Of a DNA stretch of 64,000 nucleotides, positions 33,108 through 43,200 are shown piece by piece. Both the position numbers and the translations under genes were made by a program. The notes beneath the pieces were generated by a model. That model ran no database searches. It was given only the letters and a program-made list of their open reading frames with translations, and was not told the DNA's origin. Origin of the DNA: Lunatimonas lonarensis (lineage in GTDB: Bacteria; Bacteroidota; Bacteroidia; Cytophagales; Cyclobacteriaceae); contig NZ_AQHR01000096.1 of the NCBI RefSeq assembly GCF_000390185.1, forward strand, positions 1 through 64,000, read 5' to 3'. How positions within the stretch are numbered: position 1 is the first letter of the stretch; every line of letters starts with the position of its first letter.

Positions 33108-36100
33108 TTAATTTAAACGCCTGAAAACCGCACTTACCTTGTCTGTAAGCAAGTACATCACAGGTACTATCACTAACGTTAAAAAGGTAGCAAAGGTTAG
33201 ACCAAATATTACTGTCCAAGCCATCGGACCCCAAAAATCTGCGTTGTCGCCTCCGGTATAAAACTGGGGATCAAATGAGGACATCAGGGTGCTGAAGTTA
33301 ATATTCATACCTAAGGCCAAGGGAATCAGGCCCAAAACCGTGGTAATGGCAGTCAACAACACTGGCCTTAGTCTGGTTTTTCCTCCCTGAATGATACTGC
33401 CGAGCAATTCATTATAGGGCAAAAATTCACCTTCTTTAACACCCAATTCCTCTCGCTTCCTCTCCCGAACCAAATTCGTGTAGTCGATCAGTACAATGGC
33501 ATTGTTCACAACGACACCCGCCAGAGAGATGATACCTATGCCAGTCATAATAATCACAAAGTCCATGTTAAAGGCGACCAATCCCAAAAACACCCCAATG
33601 GTACTGAAGATCACAGAACCCATGATGATAAACGGACTTGCCACTGAATTGAACTGCGCCACAATGATCAAGAAAATGATCGAGACGGCGATCATTAATG
33701 CCCTCGTCAAGAACGCCGCAGACTTGGCCTGTTCCTCCTGTTCACCGGTAAACTTAACGGTGATACCATCGGGAATTTCCACATTGCTGAAAAGAGCCTG
33801 AATTCGCTGGTTGATTTCGGTGGCATTGTATCCGTCGGTTACGTTCGAGGACAAAGTGATTACTCTGTTCAGGTCTTTTCGTTTTATGGATCCAAAGGTC
33901 GAGCTGTATTCCAAATCAGCTACCGCAGAAATCGGTATCTCCTTCAGGTTTCCAAACTTATCCCTGAAGTTTATCTTCTTGTTGATCAAAGTCGCCACAT
34001 CGTAGCGGTGCTCATCCGCCAATCGCAACTGAATGGGGTAATCATCCTCTCCTTCCTTAAACTTGGAAACCTCCAATCCGAAAAGCGCTGTTCTTAACTC
34101 AGTGGCTATGGTATTGGTAGACAAACCGAATCGCCTGGCATTCTCCCGATTTATCTGCACGATAAGTTCCGGATTCCCCGATTCCAAGTCTGACTTCAGC
34201 TCCTCAATGCCATCGATATTGGCTTCAATGATAATACGTCTGGCCTCTGCGACAAAGTCTACCAATTTTTCAAACACCTCGCCGCTGATTTCGATGTTGA
34301 TGGGTTTACCCACGGGAGGACCTGCCGCCTGCTTTCCAACCGTTATCTGAACACCGGGAAACTGCTCTGAATAGTCCCGGATCTCGTCCATGATTCGGTT
34401 GGTGTTGATACCATCCCGAAACTGATACTCCACAAAAGCCAAGGTAATTTTTGCTTTGTGGGGTGTTGCAGCACCACTAGGGCCCTCCATGGCGTCGCCG
34501 GTTCCCTCGCCGATTTGGGTAATGACGGATTCGATGATTGACCCATAGGGTGCCAACACATCGGCCAGACCCTGTTCATATTGCTTGATAAACAAGTTGG
34601 TCGCCTCAATATCGGTACCTATTGGCTTCTCGAGATACACATTTACCAAAGCGGGTTGGTTATCGGGAAAAAACAGCACCTTCGGAGCTCTTATACCTAG
34701 TAAGGCAATGGAAAAGACCAACAAGAACAGCGTACCTAAGAAAAACCAAATTGGGTTTCTACCCTTTAGCGCAAATACCAATGTCCTCTCATAAATACTT
34801 TCCAAAAATGCCAAAAACACATTTTGAAACCATACGATCGCCCTGCGCATCAGGAACACATTTACCAAGGTCAACAACGCGATCAACACCAGGATATTGG
34901 CAAAAACAATGTAGCCTGGGAAGTAAAACAAAACACCTATCGCGCCGAGTACGGCCGCAAAAATAACCTGCTTACGCTTGGGTCTGTCTTTGGTCAAATC
35001 CTGTACCTTCATGTACATGGCCGTGAGCACCGGATTGATCACCAACGCAACAAACAAAGAGGAAGATAGAACGATAATCAAGGTAATGGGCAGGTATTTC
35101 ATAAACTCCCCGACAATATCATCCCAAAACGCCAGGGGAAGAAACGCCGCCAACGTGGTGGCCGTGGAAGTAATAATAGGCCATGCCACCTCCCCAACTC
35201 CCTCTTTGGCAGCCTGAATGGAAGACTTGCCTTCCTGCATCAAACGGTAGATGTTTTCCACTACCACGATTCCGTTGTCCACCAACATCCCCAATGCCAG
35301 TATCAAGGAAAACAACACCATCAGATTCAGGGTGATGCCTAGGGAGTTCAAAACGAGAAAGGAGATAAACATGGACAGCGGTATCGCGATCCCCACAAAG
35401 AGTGCGTTTCGGAATCCCAAAAAGAACATCAGTACCAACACCACAAAAATAACCCCTAAAATAATACTGTTTTCCAAGTCCTTAACCTGTGCGCGGGTAG
35501 TCTTTGATTGGTCGTTGGTGATGGAAATTTCAAGATCGTCCGGGAACCGCTGCGCCTGGGCCTTTTCGATAATCCGTTTGATTTCATCGGAAGCGTCCAG
35601 TAGATTCTCCCCACTTCTCTTCACCACGTTGACGGTTACCACGGGAAGCTGCTTGCTGCGCGCATAGCTTTCCCTTTCTTTAAAGGTATCCCTGACGATG
35701 GCAACATCCCGAAGGTACACGATCTTACTCTCTTCGGTCTTTACGATCACATCCTCTAAGTCGGAAGCCTTCTCAAACTCTCCCGTGATTCGGAGGGAAC
35801 GTCTGAAATCCCCGGCAAGGAGATTACCTCCGGATATGGTTATATTTTCCGCCCTTACCGCATCGGAAATATCCGAGAAGGTCACACCCATGGCCTCCAT
35901 TTTGTAAATATCGGCGTCGATCCGGATTTCACGCTCTACCGTTCCGCGGAGCTCAGCCTTGGAAACCTGCGGTAACTTTTCGATTTCATCTTCCAAAAAC
36001 TCGCCAAATTTCTTCAGCTCTACCTCTGAATAGTCCCCCGAGATATTGATGTTCATGATGGGAAAATCGGATGTATTGATTTCTATCACATCCGGATCCC

Positions 36101-36509
36101 TATCCAGATCGGTAGGTAATTCGCTCTTCGACTTGTCTACCGCGTCCTTCACATCCTGCAAGGCCTTGGAAATTTCGACATTTGGGTTGAACTCCACAAC
36201 AATGGACGAAAAGTCTTGGACAGAGGTGGAGCGGATGTCTTTGATGTTATTGATAGACTTCAATTCCTTCTCAATCGGCCTGGTTATCAGGTTCTCCATA
36301 TCCACGGGTGAATTGCCCGGATAGGCTGTACCTACGTATACGGTAGGAATGACCACCTCCGGAAAACTCTCCTTCGGCATGGTGGTATACGCAAACACCC
36401 CCAAAAACGCTATGATCAGGGTAAGTATTACCACAGAGGTTCGGTTGCTGACCGCTAACGTGGACAGCCCAAACTCCCTAATTATTTCCTTTTTAGAATT
36501 ATCCTCCAT
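33108..36509 (-). CDS. RND multidrug-type efflux permease (1133 aa)
   Basis: The long (1133-aa) AcrB/HAE-like permease has the usual TM1 near residue 25 followed by the large porter loop, then the grouped helices near residues 360-480 and 945-1110, with duplicated halves. Conserved transport-loop phrases such as MPKESFPEV, GMLVDNGIVVVENI and GIISLAGVVVNNAIVLID are present; the charged Asp/Asn in the proton path (LGMLVDNG) is intact. It uses proton motive force to pump substrates out through the linked adaptor and TolC. It is the last gene of tetR-tolC-hlyD-acrB. Substrate unknown. Confidence 0.93.
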   Translation of the reverse strand: MEDNSKKEIIREFGLSTLAVSNRTSVVILTLIIAFLGVFAYTTMPKESFPEVVIPTVYVGTAYPGNSPVDMENLITRPIEKELKSINNIKDIRSTSVQDFSSIVVEFNPNVEISKALQDVKDAVDKSKSELPTDLDRDPDVIEINTSDFPIMNINISGDYSEVELKKFGEFLEDEIEKLPQVSKAELRGTVEREIRIDADIYKMEAMGVTFSDISDAVRAENITISGGNLLAGDFRRSLRITGEFEKASDLEDVIVKTEESKIVYLRDVAIVRDTFKERESYARSKQLPVVTVNVVKRSGENLLDASDEIKRIIEKAQAQRFPDDLEISITNDQSKTTRAQVKDLENSIILGVIFVVLVLMFFLGFRNALFVGIAIPLSMFISFLVLNSLGITLNLMVLFSLILALGMLVDNGIVVVENIYRLMQEGKSSIQAAKEGVGEVAWPIITSTATTLAAFLPLAFWDDIVGEFMKYLPITLIIVLSSSLFVALVINPVLTAMYMKVQDLTKDRPKRKQVIFAAVLGAIGVLFYFPGYIVFANILVLIALLTLVNVFLMRRAIVWFQNVFLAFLESIYERTLVFALKGRNPIWFFLGTLFLLVFSIALLGIRAPKVLFFPDNQPALVNVYLEKPIGTDIEATNLFIKQYEQGLADVLAPYGSIIESVITQIGEGTGDAMEGPSGAATPHKAKITLAFVEYQFRDGINTNRIMDEIRDYSEQFPGVQITVGKQAAGPPVGKPINIEISGEVFEKLVDFVAEARRIIIEANIDGIEELKSDLESGNPELIVQINRENARRFGLSTNTIATELRTALFGLEVSKFKEGEDDYPIQLRLADEHRYDVATLINKKINFRDKFGNLKEIPISAVADLEYSSTFGSIKRKDLNRVITLSSNVTDGYNATEINQRIQALFSNVEIPDGITVKFTGEQEEQAKSAAFLTRALMIAVSIIFLIIVAQFNSVASPFIIMGSVIFSTIGVFLGLVAFNMDFVIIMTGIGIISLAGVVVNNAIVLIDYTNLVRERKREELGVKEGEFLPYNELLGSIIQGGKTRLRPVLLTAITTVLGLIPLALGMNINFSTLMSSFDPQFYTGGDNADFWGPMAWTVIFGLTFATFLTLVIVPVMYLLTDKVSAVFRRLN

Positions 36510-36518
36510 GATTTGAAA

Positions 36519-37652
36519 TTATGAGGTCGCAATTTTTACCGGTGTGTTGTTGCCCACTTCGCGAAAGCCTTTGTCCACGAGCTGCTCGCTTCCTGCCAAT
36601 CCCTCCAGTATTTCGGTCTGATCGCCTTGGGTCATACCTCTCCTGATATACCGTTTTACCGCACTGCCCTGCTCTACCACAAACACGTAATCGCCCTTGT
36701 TGTCCTGCAGGATCAGATAACTCGGTATGACGACAGCGTCGTCTTTATGGTAATCATTTATGCGCAATACAGAAATCATGTTTGGCTTCACCAAGGGCAA
36801 TTTTGGCAGAAACACTTCTACCTTAAACGTGCGGTTGTTGGGATTGATGACGGATCCTACCGCGCTGACTTTGGTCTCCAACCTTCGGTCAATCGACGGG
36901 AAAACAACCTCCACCGAATCGCCTTTTTGCAACACACCCACATAGCGCTCAGACACATCGCCTTCTATAAACAAATCGCTATCGCCCACGAAATTGATCA
37001 TGGGAGACCCCGGCTGTACCAGCTCCCCTAAACGCACCATCACTGTCTCGACAGTTCCATCAAAAGGCGCCCGTACTTCTGTACGATCCTTTTGTGTCTG
37101 CAGGGATGCCAGCGACTTTTCAAGGTTTTCCTTTCGGTTCTTCACCTCCAAAAACTGGATTTCCGTACCGATCTCCTGTTCCCATAGCCTCTTTTGCCGC
37201 TGATACAAGACCTCTGCGAGCTCCAATTGGCTCTTTAGCTCATCGATGTTCCGATCCACTGCCTCGGCATCAATCCTAGCCAGTACCTGGCCTCGCTTTA
37301 CCTGCATGCCTTCTACCGCAGAAACCTCCTGCAGTCTACCGGCCACTTCAGCACTGATGTTTACGTTCTTTTTGGAAAGGACGGAGCCGGTCACCTCCAC
37401 AAAGTGGGCAAAATAACCCTTTCTGGGGCTCAGCGTAGTTACCAGCACCTCTTTACGCTGTGCTTTACCAAACGCCGGATCCATCGCCGCTATCTCCGCG
37501 GTCAACGCGTCTATTTTTACCTTTAGTTCGGCTGCCTCCTTTTGGTACTGCTCTAATTCAGCCTTTTTAAGATCGATGTTCTCGGCCTTTTTTTCGCAGG
37601 CAAATGACACCGACAGAAGTGTCACAATGAAAAGTACATGATATTTCTTCAT
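36519..37652 (-). CDS. RND periplasmic adaptor, lipoprotein (377 aa)
   Basis: Lipobox VSFAC (Cys19) in a short signal; a coiled-coil hairpin (about residues 23-60 and 145-185) and barrel-sandwich segments (SKKNVNISAEVAGRLQEV, TEVRAPFDGTV) fit an HlyD/AcrA adaptor. It would bridge inner-membrane RND pump and outer-membrane TolC. It ends 9 bp before the permease start, so is co-transcribed. The adaptor is lipid-anchored like AcrA. Confidence 0.92.
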   Translation of the reverse strand: MKKYHVLFIVTLLSVSFACEKKAENIDLKKAELEQYQKEAAELKVKIDALTAEIAAMDPAFGKAQRKEVLVTTLSPRKGYFAHFVEVTGSVLSKKNVNISAEVAGRLQEVSAVEGMQVKRGQVLARIDAEAVDRNIDELKSQLELAEVLYQRQKRLWEQEIGTEIQFLEVKNRKENLEKSLASLQTQKDRTEVRAPFDGTVETVMVRLGELVQPGSPMINFVGDSDLFIEGDVSERYVGVLQKGDSVEVVFPSIDRRLETKVSAVGSVINPNNRTFKVEVFLPKLPLVKPNMISVLRINDYHKDDAVVIPSYLILQDNKGDYVFVVEQGSAVKRYIRRGMTQGDQTEILEGLAGSEQLVDKGFREVGNNTPVKIATS

Positions 37653-37783
37653 CTGTTTTATAAGTGTTTTTTCAATGGTCAGAACCTATTCCCTTACCAA
37701 GTTGGTATGGAACCCATTCATGTCATTCTCCTTTGGGGAACTTCTCGAATGGGCAGTTGATTATTTGATTTTTTGATCTGCAG

Positions 37784-39181
37784 TTATTTTAAAATACCCA
37801 GTGATTTTTCAACCTCAACCTGAGCGACCAACGCATCGTACAACGCCGAATAGTAATTGGTTTCGGCCTCCTTCAAAGCAGCATCTGCTTCCACCAGCTC
37901 AAAATTAGAACCCACTCCCTCCTGATATTTGATCTTCGTCATGTTAAACACCTCGCTGGCAAGCTCGCGGTTTTCGCGCTGAACCTCCAAGGCCCGAATG
38001 GCATTCATCAGGTTTTGCTTGGACTGCAATGCTTCTACCTTGATACTCTGCTCGGTGTTAAACTTCAGGTTTTCCAACTGCCGAATCTGCACCCGGTTCT
38101 GCTGGATCGCATAACTCTTTCTAAATCCATCAAATATGGGAATGCTCATCCTTACCCCAGCAAAGGAGGAAGAAAACCAGCGATCGGCTTGATAAACATT
38201 CCTGAAATCCTGTGCACCGGTGACCCGCTGAAAGGTTCCGAAAGCGGTCACATTGGGAATGTACTGAACCTGGTTGTTTTTCAGATCCAACGTAGCCAGT
38301 TCAATGTTTTTTTCCAGCTGATTTATTTCGACCCGATTGGATATTTCCCCCTCCAAAAGCGAGTAGACCGCACCGTCTTCCAACGCCATATTATCCAACG
38401 ACTCCTCTAAAAACACCTCATACTCAAAGGGAACCCCTAGCTGCAATTTCAACAGCTGTTTGCTCACTTCAATGGCTGAAATCAATCGGTCAAATTCAGT
38501 AGAAACGTTATTGTACTGTACCTTGATTCGGGAAATATCCAACTTCTCGGCAAAACCCGCTTCGTACATGGCAGTGGTCTCATCCAATAGCTGCTTCAAG
38601 CGCCTGAGGTTACTCTCTATCAGCCCTTTTCGCTCTTCATTTACCAAGACGGTATAATAGGCCTTTTTGACATTTTCGATCACGTCAATCTCAGCCTTTT
38701 CCTTATCAAAATCCGTTAACTGCTTTAGGGTTCTGGCCGCCTTCAACCCCACGAAATAAGACCCGTTGAAAATCATCTGCTCCACGGTAGAAGTTAGGCT
38801 CGACTGGTAATTAACCGCAAACGGGAGCACTGAGATGTCCGAAGGCTGATCATTTGCGGGAGGTCCTCCTGGATCTCCGTTTCCACCACCGCCTATAAAG
38901 TCACCCGCCTCCGCAGGAAGGATCAATAAGGGTGGCTGGAGGTTTTTGGTAAATTCCAACGTACTGCTTATCTGGGGCAGGCCTTGGGCGCGTTGCTCGC
39001 CGATGGTCCCCTTCGAAATAAGCACTTCCAATTGGGCATTCTTTGCCTCTACATTGTTTTCCAATGCATAGCGAATGCTCTCCTCCAATGTAAGGCGAAT
39101 CGCCTCCTGCGCAAAAAGCCTGCCCGGCAGATGCCAAAGCAGCGTGCATAGAATCAAAATTACCGGTCGTTTGTCTATCAT
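37784..39181 (-). CDS. TolC-family outer-membrane efflux protein (465 aa)
   Basis: Signal peptide (about 1-24, ending LFAQ). The mature protein contains two TolC repeats of long alpha hairpins plus short strands, with LTLEESIRYALENN near the N-terminus and the typical second-half start at about residue 265. The conserved start motif and overall 440-460 length fit. It forms the outer-membrane channel of the RND pump, in the same operon, 131 bp upstream of the adaptor. Confidence 0.92.
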   Translation of the reverse strand: MIDKRPVILILCTLLWHLPGRLFAQEAIRLTLEESIRYALENNVEAKNAQLEVLISKGTIGEQRAQGLPQISSTLEFTKNLQPPLLILPAEAGDFIGGGGNGDPGGPPANDQPSDISVLPFAVNYQSSLTSTVEQMIFNGSYFVGLKAARTLKQLTDFDKEKAEIDVIENVKKAYYTVLVNEERKGLIESNLRRLKQLLDETTAMYEAGFAEKLDISRIKVQYNNVSTEFDRLISAIEVSKQLLKLQLGVPFEYEVFLEESLDNMALEDGAVYSLLEGEISNRVEINQLEKNIELATLDLKNNQVQYIPNVTAFGTFQRVTGAQDFRNVYQADRWFSSSFAGVRMSIPIFDGFRKSYAIQQNRVQIRQLENLKFNTEQSIKVEALQSKQNLMNAIRALEVQRENRELASEVFNMTKIKYQEGVGSNFELVEADAALKEAETNYYSALYDALVAQVEVEKSLGILK

Positions 39182-39186
39182 ATTCT

Positions 39187-39795
39187 TTAAAGCTGATGGT
39201 TCATTTGTTCCTGGTAGGCTATCCTACCCTTCTCCGTAAAAATCCCATAAAGGAAATGTTCAAACATTTGTAGCTGAATATCTGCGAGATTTACCCTGGC
39301 CGGATTAAATCTTGATGGATCCAGAAGGAGCGAAATTTGCTCCAAACGCATCAGGGCCAATAGCTTGGAGTCGATTTCCGGTCTGAAATACCCAAGCTCC
39401 TTTCCCCGCTCCATCAATTCCTCCAAGTTTTTGAGCGCATACTCTTCCTTAAACTGCTCAAAAAGAGCCCAACTGTCCGGGTAGTATCGCTTGATCTCAT
39501 TCAATACCATCGGATGCATATCCGTAAACCGCTCACGCAAAAACTTGGAAAACTCAATAAGGTGTTCGATAACCCCATCTGCGTCCACCTCCATGTCCTT
39601 GAGCTTACAGGCATTTTTTTCCAACTCCCGGAAAAAAGTCTCATATACCAGCTCCTTTTTATCTGTAAACTCCTGGTAAATGGTCTTCTTTGAAATACCC
39701 GCTTCCCGCGCAATACGGTCCATCGTTACCGACTTTATGCCGCTGGCTGAAAATTCCCTAATGGCTACCGCAATGATCTTGTCCCTTGTCTCCAA
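39187..39795 (-). CDS. TetR/AcrR-family regulator of the efflux operon (202 aa)
   Basis: An N-terminal TetR helix-turn-helix (residues 5-55; IREFSASGIKSVTMDRIAREAGISKKTIYQ) and a C-terminal ligand-binding helical domain. The likely start is TTG, with AGGAAG a few bases upstream; no better ATG is in frame. It is the first gene of the RND unit, 5 bp from tolC, so it probably represses its own operon. Upstream lies a perfect inverted repeat (39800-39846), the sort of site a TetR dimer could bind. Confidence 0.9.
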   Translation of the reverse strand: METRDKIIAVAIREFSASGIKSVTMDRIAREAGISKKTIYQEFTDKKELVYETFFRELEKNACKLKDMEVDADGVIEHLIEFSKFLRERFTDMHPMVLNEIKRYYPDSWALFEQFKEEYALKNLEELMERGKELGYFRPEIDSKLLALMRLEQISLLLDPSRFNPARVNLADIQLQMFEHFLYGIFTEKGRIAYQEQMNHQL

Positions 39796-39799
39796 ACTT

Positions 39800-39846
39800 C
39801 CTTCTGCTAAATATCAGACCAAAAAACCTCGGAAACCAGCAGAAGG
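39800..39846. promoter_or_regulatory. Inverted repeat upstream of tetR, candidate operator
   Basis: CCTTCTGCT (39800-39808) and AGCAGAAGG (39838-39846) are perfect complements 29 bp apart, just in front of the regulator start. The long spacing is unusual for one TetR dimer and could also form an mRNA hairpin over the start. Confidence 0.35.
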
Positions 39847-40072
39847 TTCATAGTTTCCGTAGTTTTTAACCGGAATTTTGAAGCAACATACACGATCATT
39901 TCAGTCATGAACAAAATATTAAACCAATAAAAAACATATTTACCAAATAAAAAAACAACCCCGAGCAACCTATCAAATCATTGAACTTATTTCCCAACCT
40001 GAAAAAATTAGCGATTTTTTTTCCCCGTGCCGTTTTGATACACCTAATGATTACAGATCCCGGCGAATCCGT

Positions 40073-40090
40073 ATGTCCGATATCGGGCAT
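40073..40090. promoter_or_regulatory. Palindrome upstream of purL, candidate operator
   Basis: ATG-t-CCGATATCGG-g-CAT, an 18-bp dyad with one mismatched pair, in the 436-bp divergent gap between the efflux tetR and purL. No other feature is seen in that gap apart from A/T-rich tracts. Confidence 0.3.
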
Positions 40091-40190
40091 AAAAATTAAA
40101 ATCTGCCTCGAATCCGGTCATTTAGCGAAGCCTACCAACGACTAATGGAAATACTTGGCAAATCACCTACCTATTTTATACCGCTTTTGC

Positions 40191-40198
40191 TACATTTG
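40191..40198 (+). promoter_or_regulatory. -7 element of the purL promoter
   Basis: TACATTTG is a full match to TAnnTTTG and lies 34 bp before the ATG at 40232. No clear TTG box is at the right distance upstream. It lies within an N-terminal extension that the longest open frame would add, which argues against that extension. Confidence 0.5.
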
Positions 40199-40231
40199 TG
40201 GCTCAAAAGTCGCCATTCAATCCACGCTGAT

Positions 40232-43200
40232 ATGATTATCTTTTTCCAATCATCTGAAAACATCTTTTACGCACTCAGTACCCAGAAACCACTAAACCAA
40301 GAAGAAACAGAACGGTTGAGCTGGCTTTTTGGAGGAGCAAAAAGGCGAACGGAAAAAGAAATCACCGGTACTTTCGTTGGTCCCAGAAGGGAAATGATCA
40401 CCCCTTGGTCGACAAATGCCGTCGAGATCGCGGCAAACATGGGGTTTGTGGGCATAGGTCGAATTGAACAATTTGAGAAAGTGGCCGATGGGTATTCCTA
40501 TGACCCCATGCTCCAAGCGAGCTATCCCCGATTGGACCAGGAACTTTTCACGGTTGCCATTAAAGCTGACCCAGTGGTGCAGGTAAGCGACATCGCTGCC
40601 TACAATCAGCAGGAGGGGCTGGCACTCAGTGATGAGGAAGTCAGCTACTTGGAGCATGTGAGTAAGGAACTGGGCAGGCCCTTGACAGACAGCGAGGTTT
40701 TCGGCTTCAGTCAGGTCAATTCGGAGCATTGCCGCCACAAGATTTTCAACGGTACCTTTCGAATCGACGGAGTTGAGAAAGAGGAGACCCTCTTTCAGTT
40801 GATAAAAAAAACATCCAAAGCAAACCCCAACCGGATTGTCTCGGCCTACAAGGACAACGTTGCCTTTGTAAAAGGCCCGGTGGCAACCCAGTTTGCCCCC
40901 AAGTCCCAGGACAAACCGGATTTCTTTGATATTACACCTGTAGAAACGGTACTGTCCCTGAAGGCAGAAACACACAATTTCCCAACGACTGTGGAACCTT
41001 TTAACGGTGCGGCCACCGGAACCGGAGGCGAAATCCGCGACAGGATGGCAGGAGGGATCGCTTCTATCCCCTTGGCCGGCACAGCGGTATACATGACCTC
41101 CTATGCGAGGACTGAAGCTGAGCGCCCTTGGGAAAAAGATCAGCCCTCCAGAAAGTGGCTCTACCAAAGCCCGGAAGAAATACTGATAAAAGCGTCCAAT
41201 GGCGCAAGTGATTTCGGAAACAAATTTGGGCAGCCACTGATCTGTGGCAGTGTGCTCACATTCGAACATCAAGAAGGTGAGAGACATTATGGATTTGACA
41301 AGGTAATCATGCTCGCGGGCGGTGTCGGATTCACCCGCGCGCCCTACAGCCAAAAACAGAAACCCTCCAAGGGAGATCAGATCGTCGTGATGGGAGGCGA
41401 CAATTACCGCATAGGCATGGGGGGAAGCGCCGTTTCTTCCGTGAATACCGGGCAATTCAGCAATGCCATCGAGCTCAATGCCGTGCAACGATCCAACCCC
41501 GAAATGCAAAAGCGAGTGGCCAATGTCATCCGTGCCATGGCCGAAAGCGATGAAAATCCGATTATTTCAATTCACGACCACGGTGCCGGAGGACACCTGA
41601 ACTGCCTGTCCGAATTAGTGGAAGAAACCGGCGGAAGGATATATATCGATAAACTCCCCGTTGGCGATCCTACCCTTTCCGCAAAAGAAATCATTGGAAA
41701 TGAATCCCAAGAACGGATGGGTTTGGTCATTCGTAAGGAAGACGCTGACACACTAAAGCGCATCGCTGAACGGGAAAGGGCTCCCTTCTATCAGGTGGGA
41801 GAAACCACCGGTGACATGCACTTTTCATTCGAAAACCAGAAGACGGGAGAAAAGCCGGTAGATTGGCAGCTGACCCATATGTTTGGGTCCTCTCCAAAGA
41901 CTGTCCTAGAAGACAATGGAGATACCACATCCTTTCCGGCCCTTTCCTACTCCCCCGAAGATTGGCAGGAATACCTCCGCGAGGTGATCCAGCTGGAAGC
42001 CGTCGCTTGCAAGGATTGGTTAACCAACAAGGTAGACCGTTCGGTAACAGGAAGGGTTGCCAAACAACAAACCACCGGTGCCATACAGCTGCCCCTGAAC
42101 AACGTGGCCGTGATGGCACTGGATTTTGACAGCGACCGTGGTATTGCTACTTCGATTGGCCATGCACCCGTAGCAGCACTTGCCAGTCCGGAAAAAGGTT
42201 CCAGGTTGGCAATAGCCGAAGCATTGACCAACCTGGTGTGGGCTCCTATCGAAGATGGCTTGACCGGTATATCACTAAGCGCAAACTGGATGTGGCCGGC
42301 CAAAAACCCGGGCGAAAACGACCGCCTTTACCGTGCCGTGGAAGCGGTCAGTGAATTTGCCATCTCACTGGGCATAAATATTCCTACCGGAAAAGATTCG
42401 CTTTCGATGACGCAGAAGTATCCGGACGGCAAGACCGTCTACTCGCCCGGTACGGTCATCATTTCCACTGTAGGTGAGTGTGCTGACATAACAAAGATCG
42501 TCACCCCCGACCTCAAAGATGTAGCGGGTACTGAGGTAATCTGGATCGACTTTTCCGGTGATTCGCCCCAACTTGGAGGAAGCAGTTTTGCACAACTATT
42601 GAACCAAATTGGCAATGAGGTACCGGATATCCTCGATGCGGCTTACTTCGCGAAAGCATTTGGAACCATTCAAAAGCTGGTGCTATCCGGGGATATCCTC
42701 GCAGGGCACGACATTTCCGCGGGCGGCATGATCACCTCCCTGTTGGAAATGTGCTTCCCAAGCGAATACCTAGGCTTGGACATCGATATTTCCGCATGGT
42801 CTGAAGATATCTGCACCGTCCTCTTTTCCGAAAACCCGGGCGTATTGATCCAGGTTGATTCGGGCCTGAACCTCGCAGATCGATTGACAAAGGCCGGACT
42901 CGTGGCCAGAAAACTCGGTAAGGTAACGAGAAACGGAAAACTGACCCTCCATCCAGCTGACCAAGAATTTGACATCCACTCACTACGGGAATACTGGTTT
43001 AAATCATCCTACTTGTTGGACAGAAAGCAGAGTGGTGCCGAGCTTGCCCTTGCCAGATATAAAAACTTTGCCCAGCAGCCGCTGAACTACCAGCTATCAG
43101 CTAACTGGAATGGCAGTTACGAACACTTGGGATTAAACCCAAAACGCAAAGAGCCCAGTGGAATCCGGGCTGCTATCATTCGGGAAAAGGGAGTGAATGG

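Noticed and set aside
40292-41509. 405-codon minus-strand frame opposite purL
   Set aside because: It is antisense to conserved purL motifs and has Cys/His-rich composition without a family.
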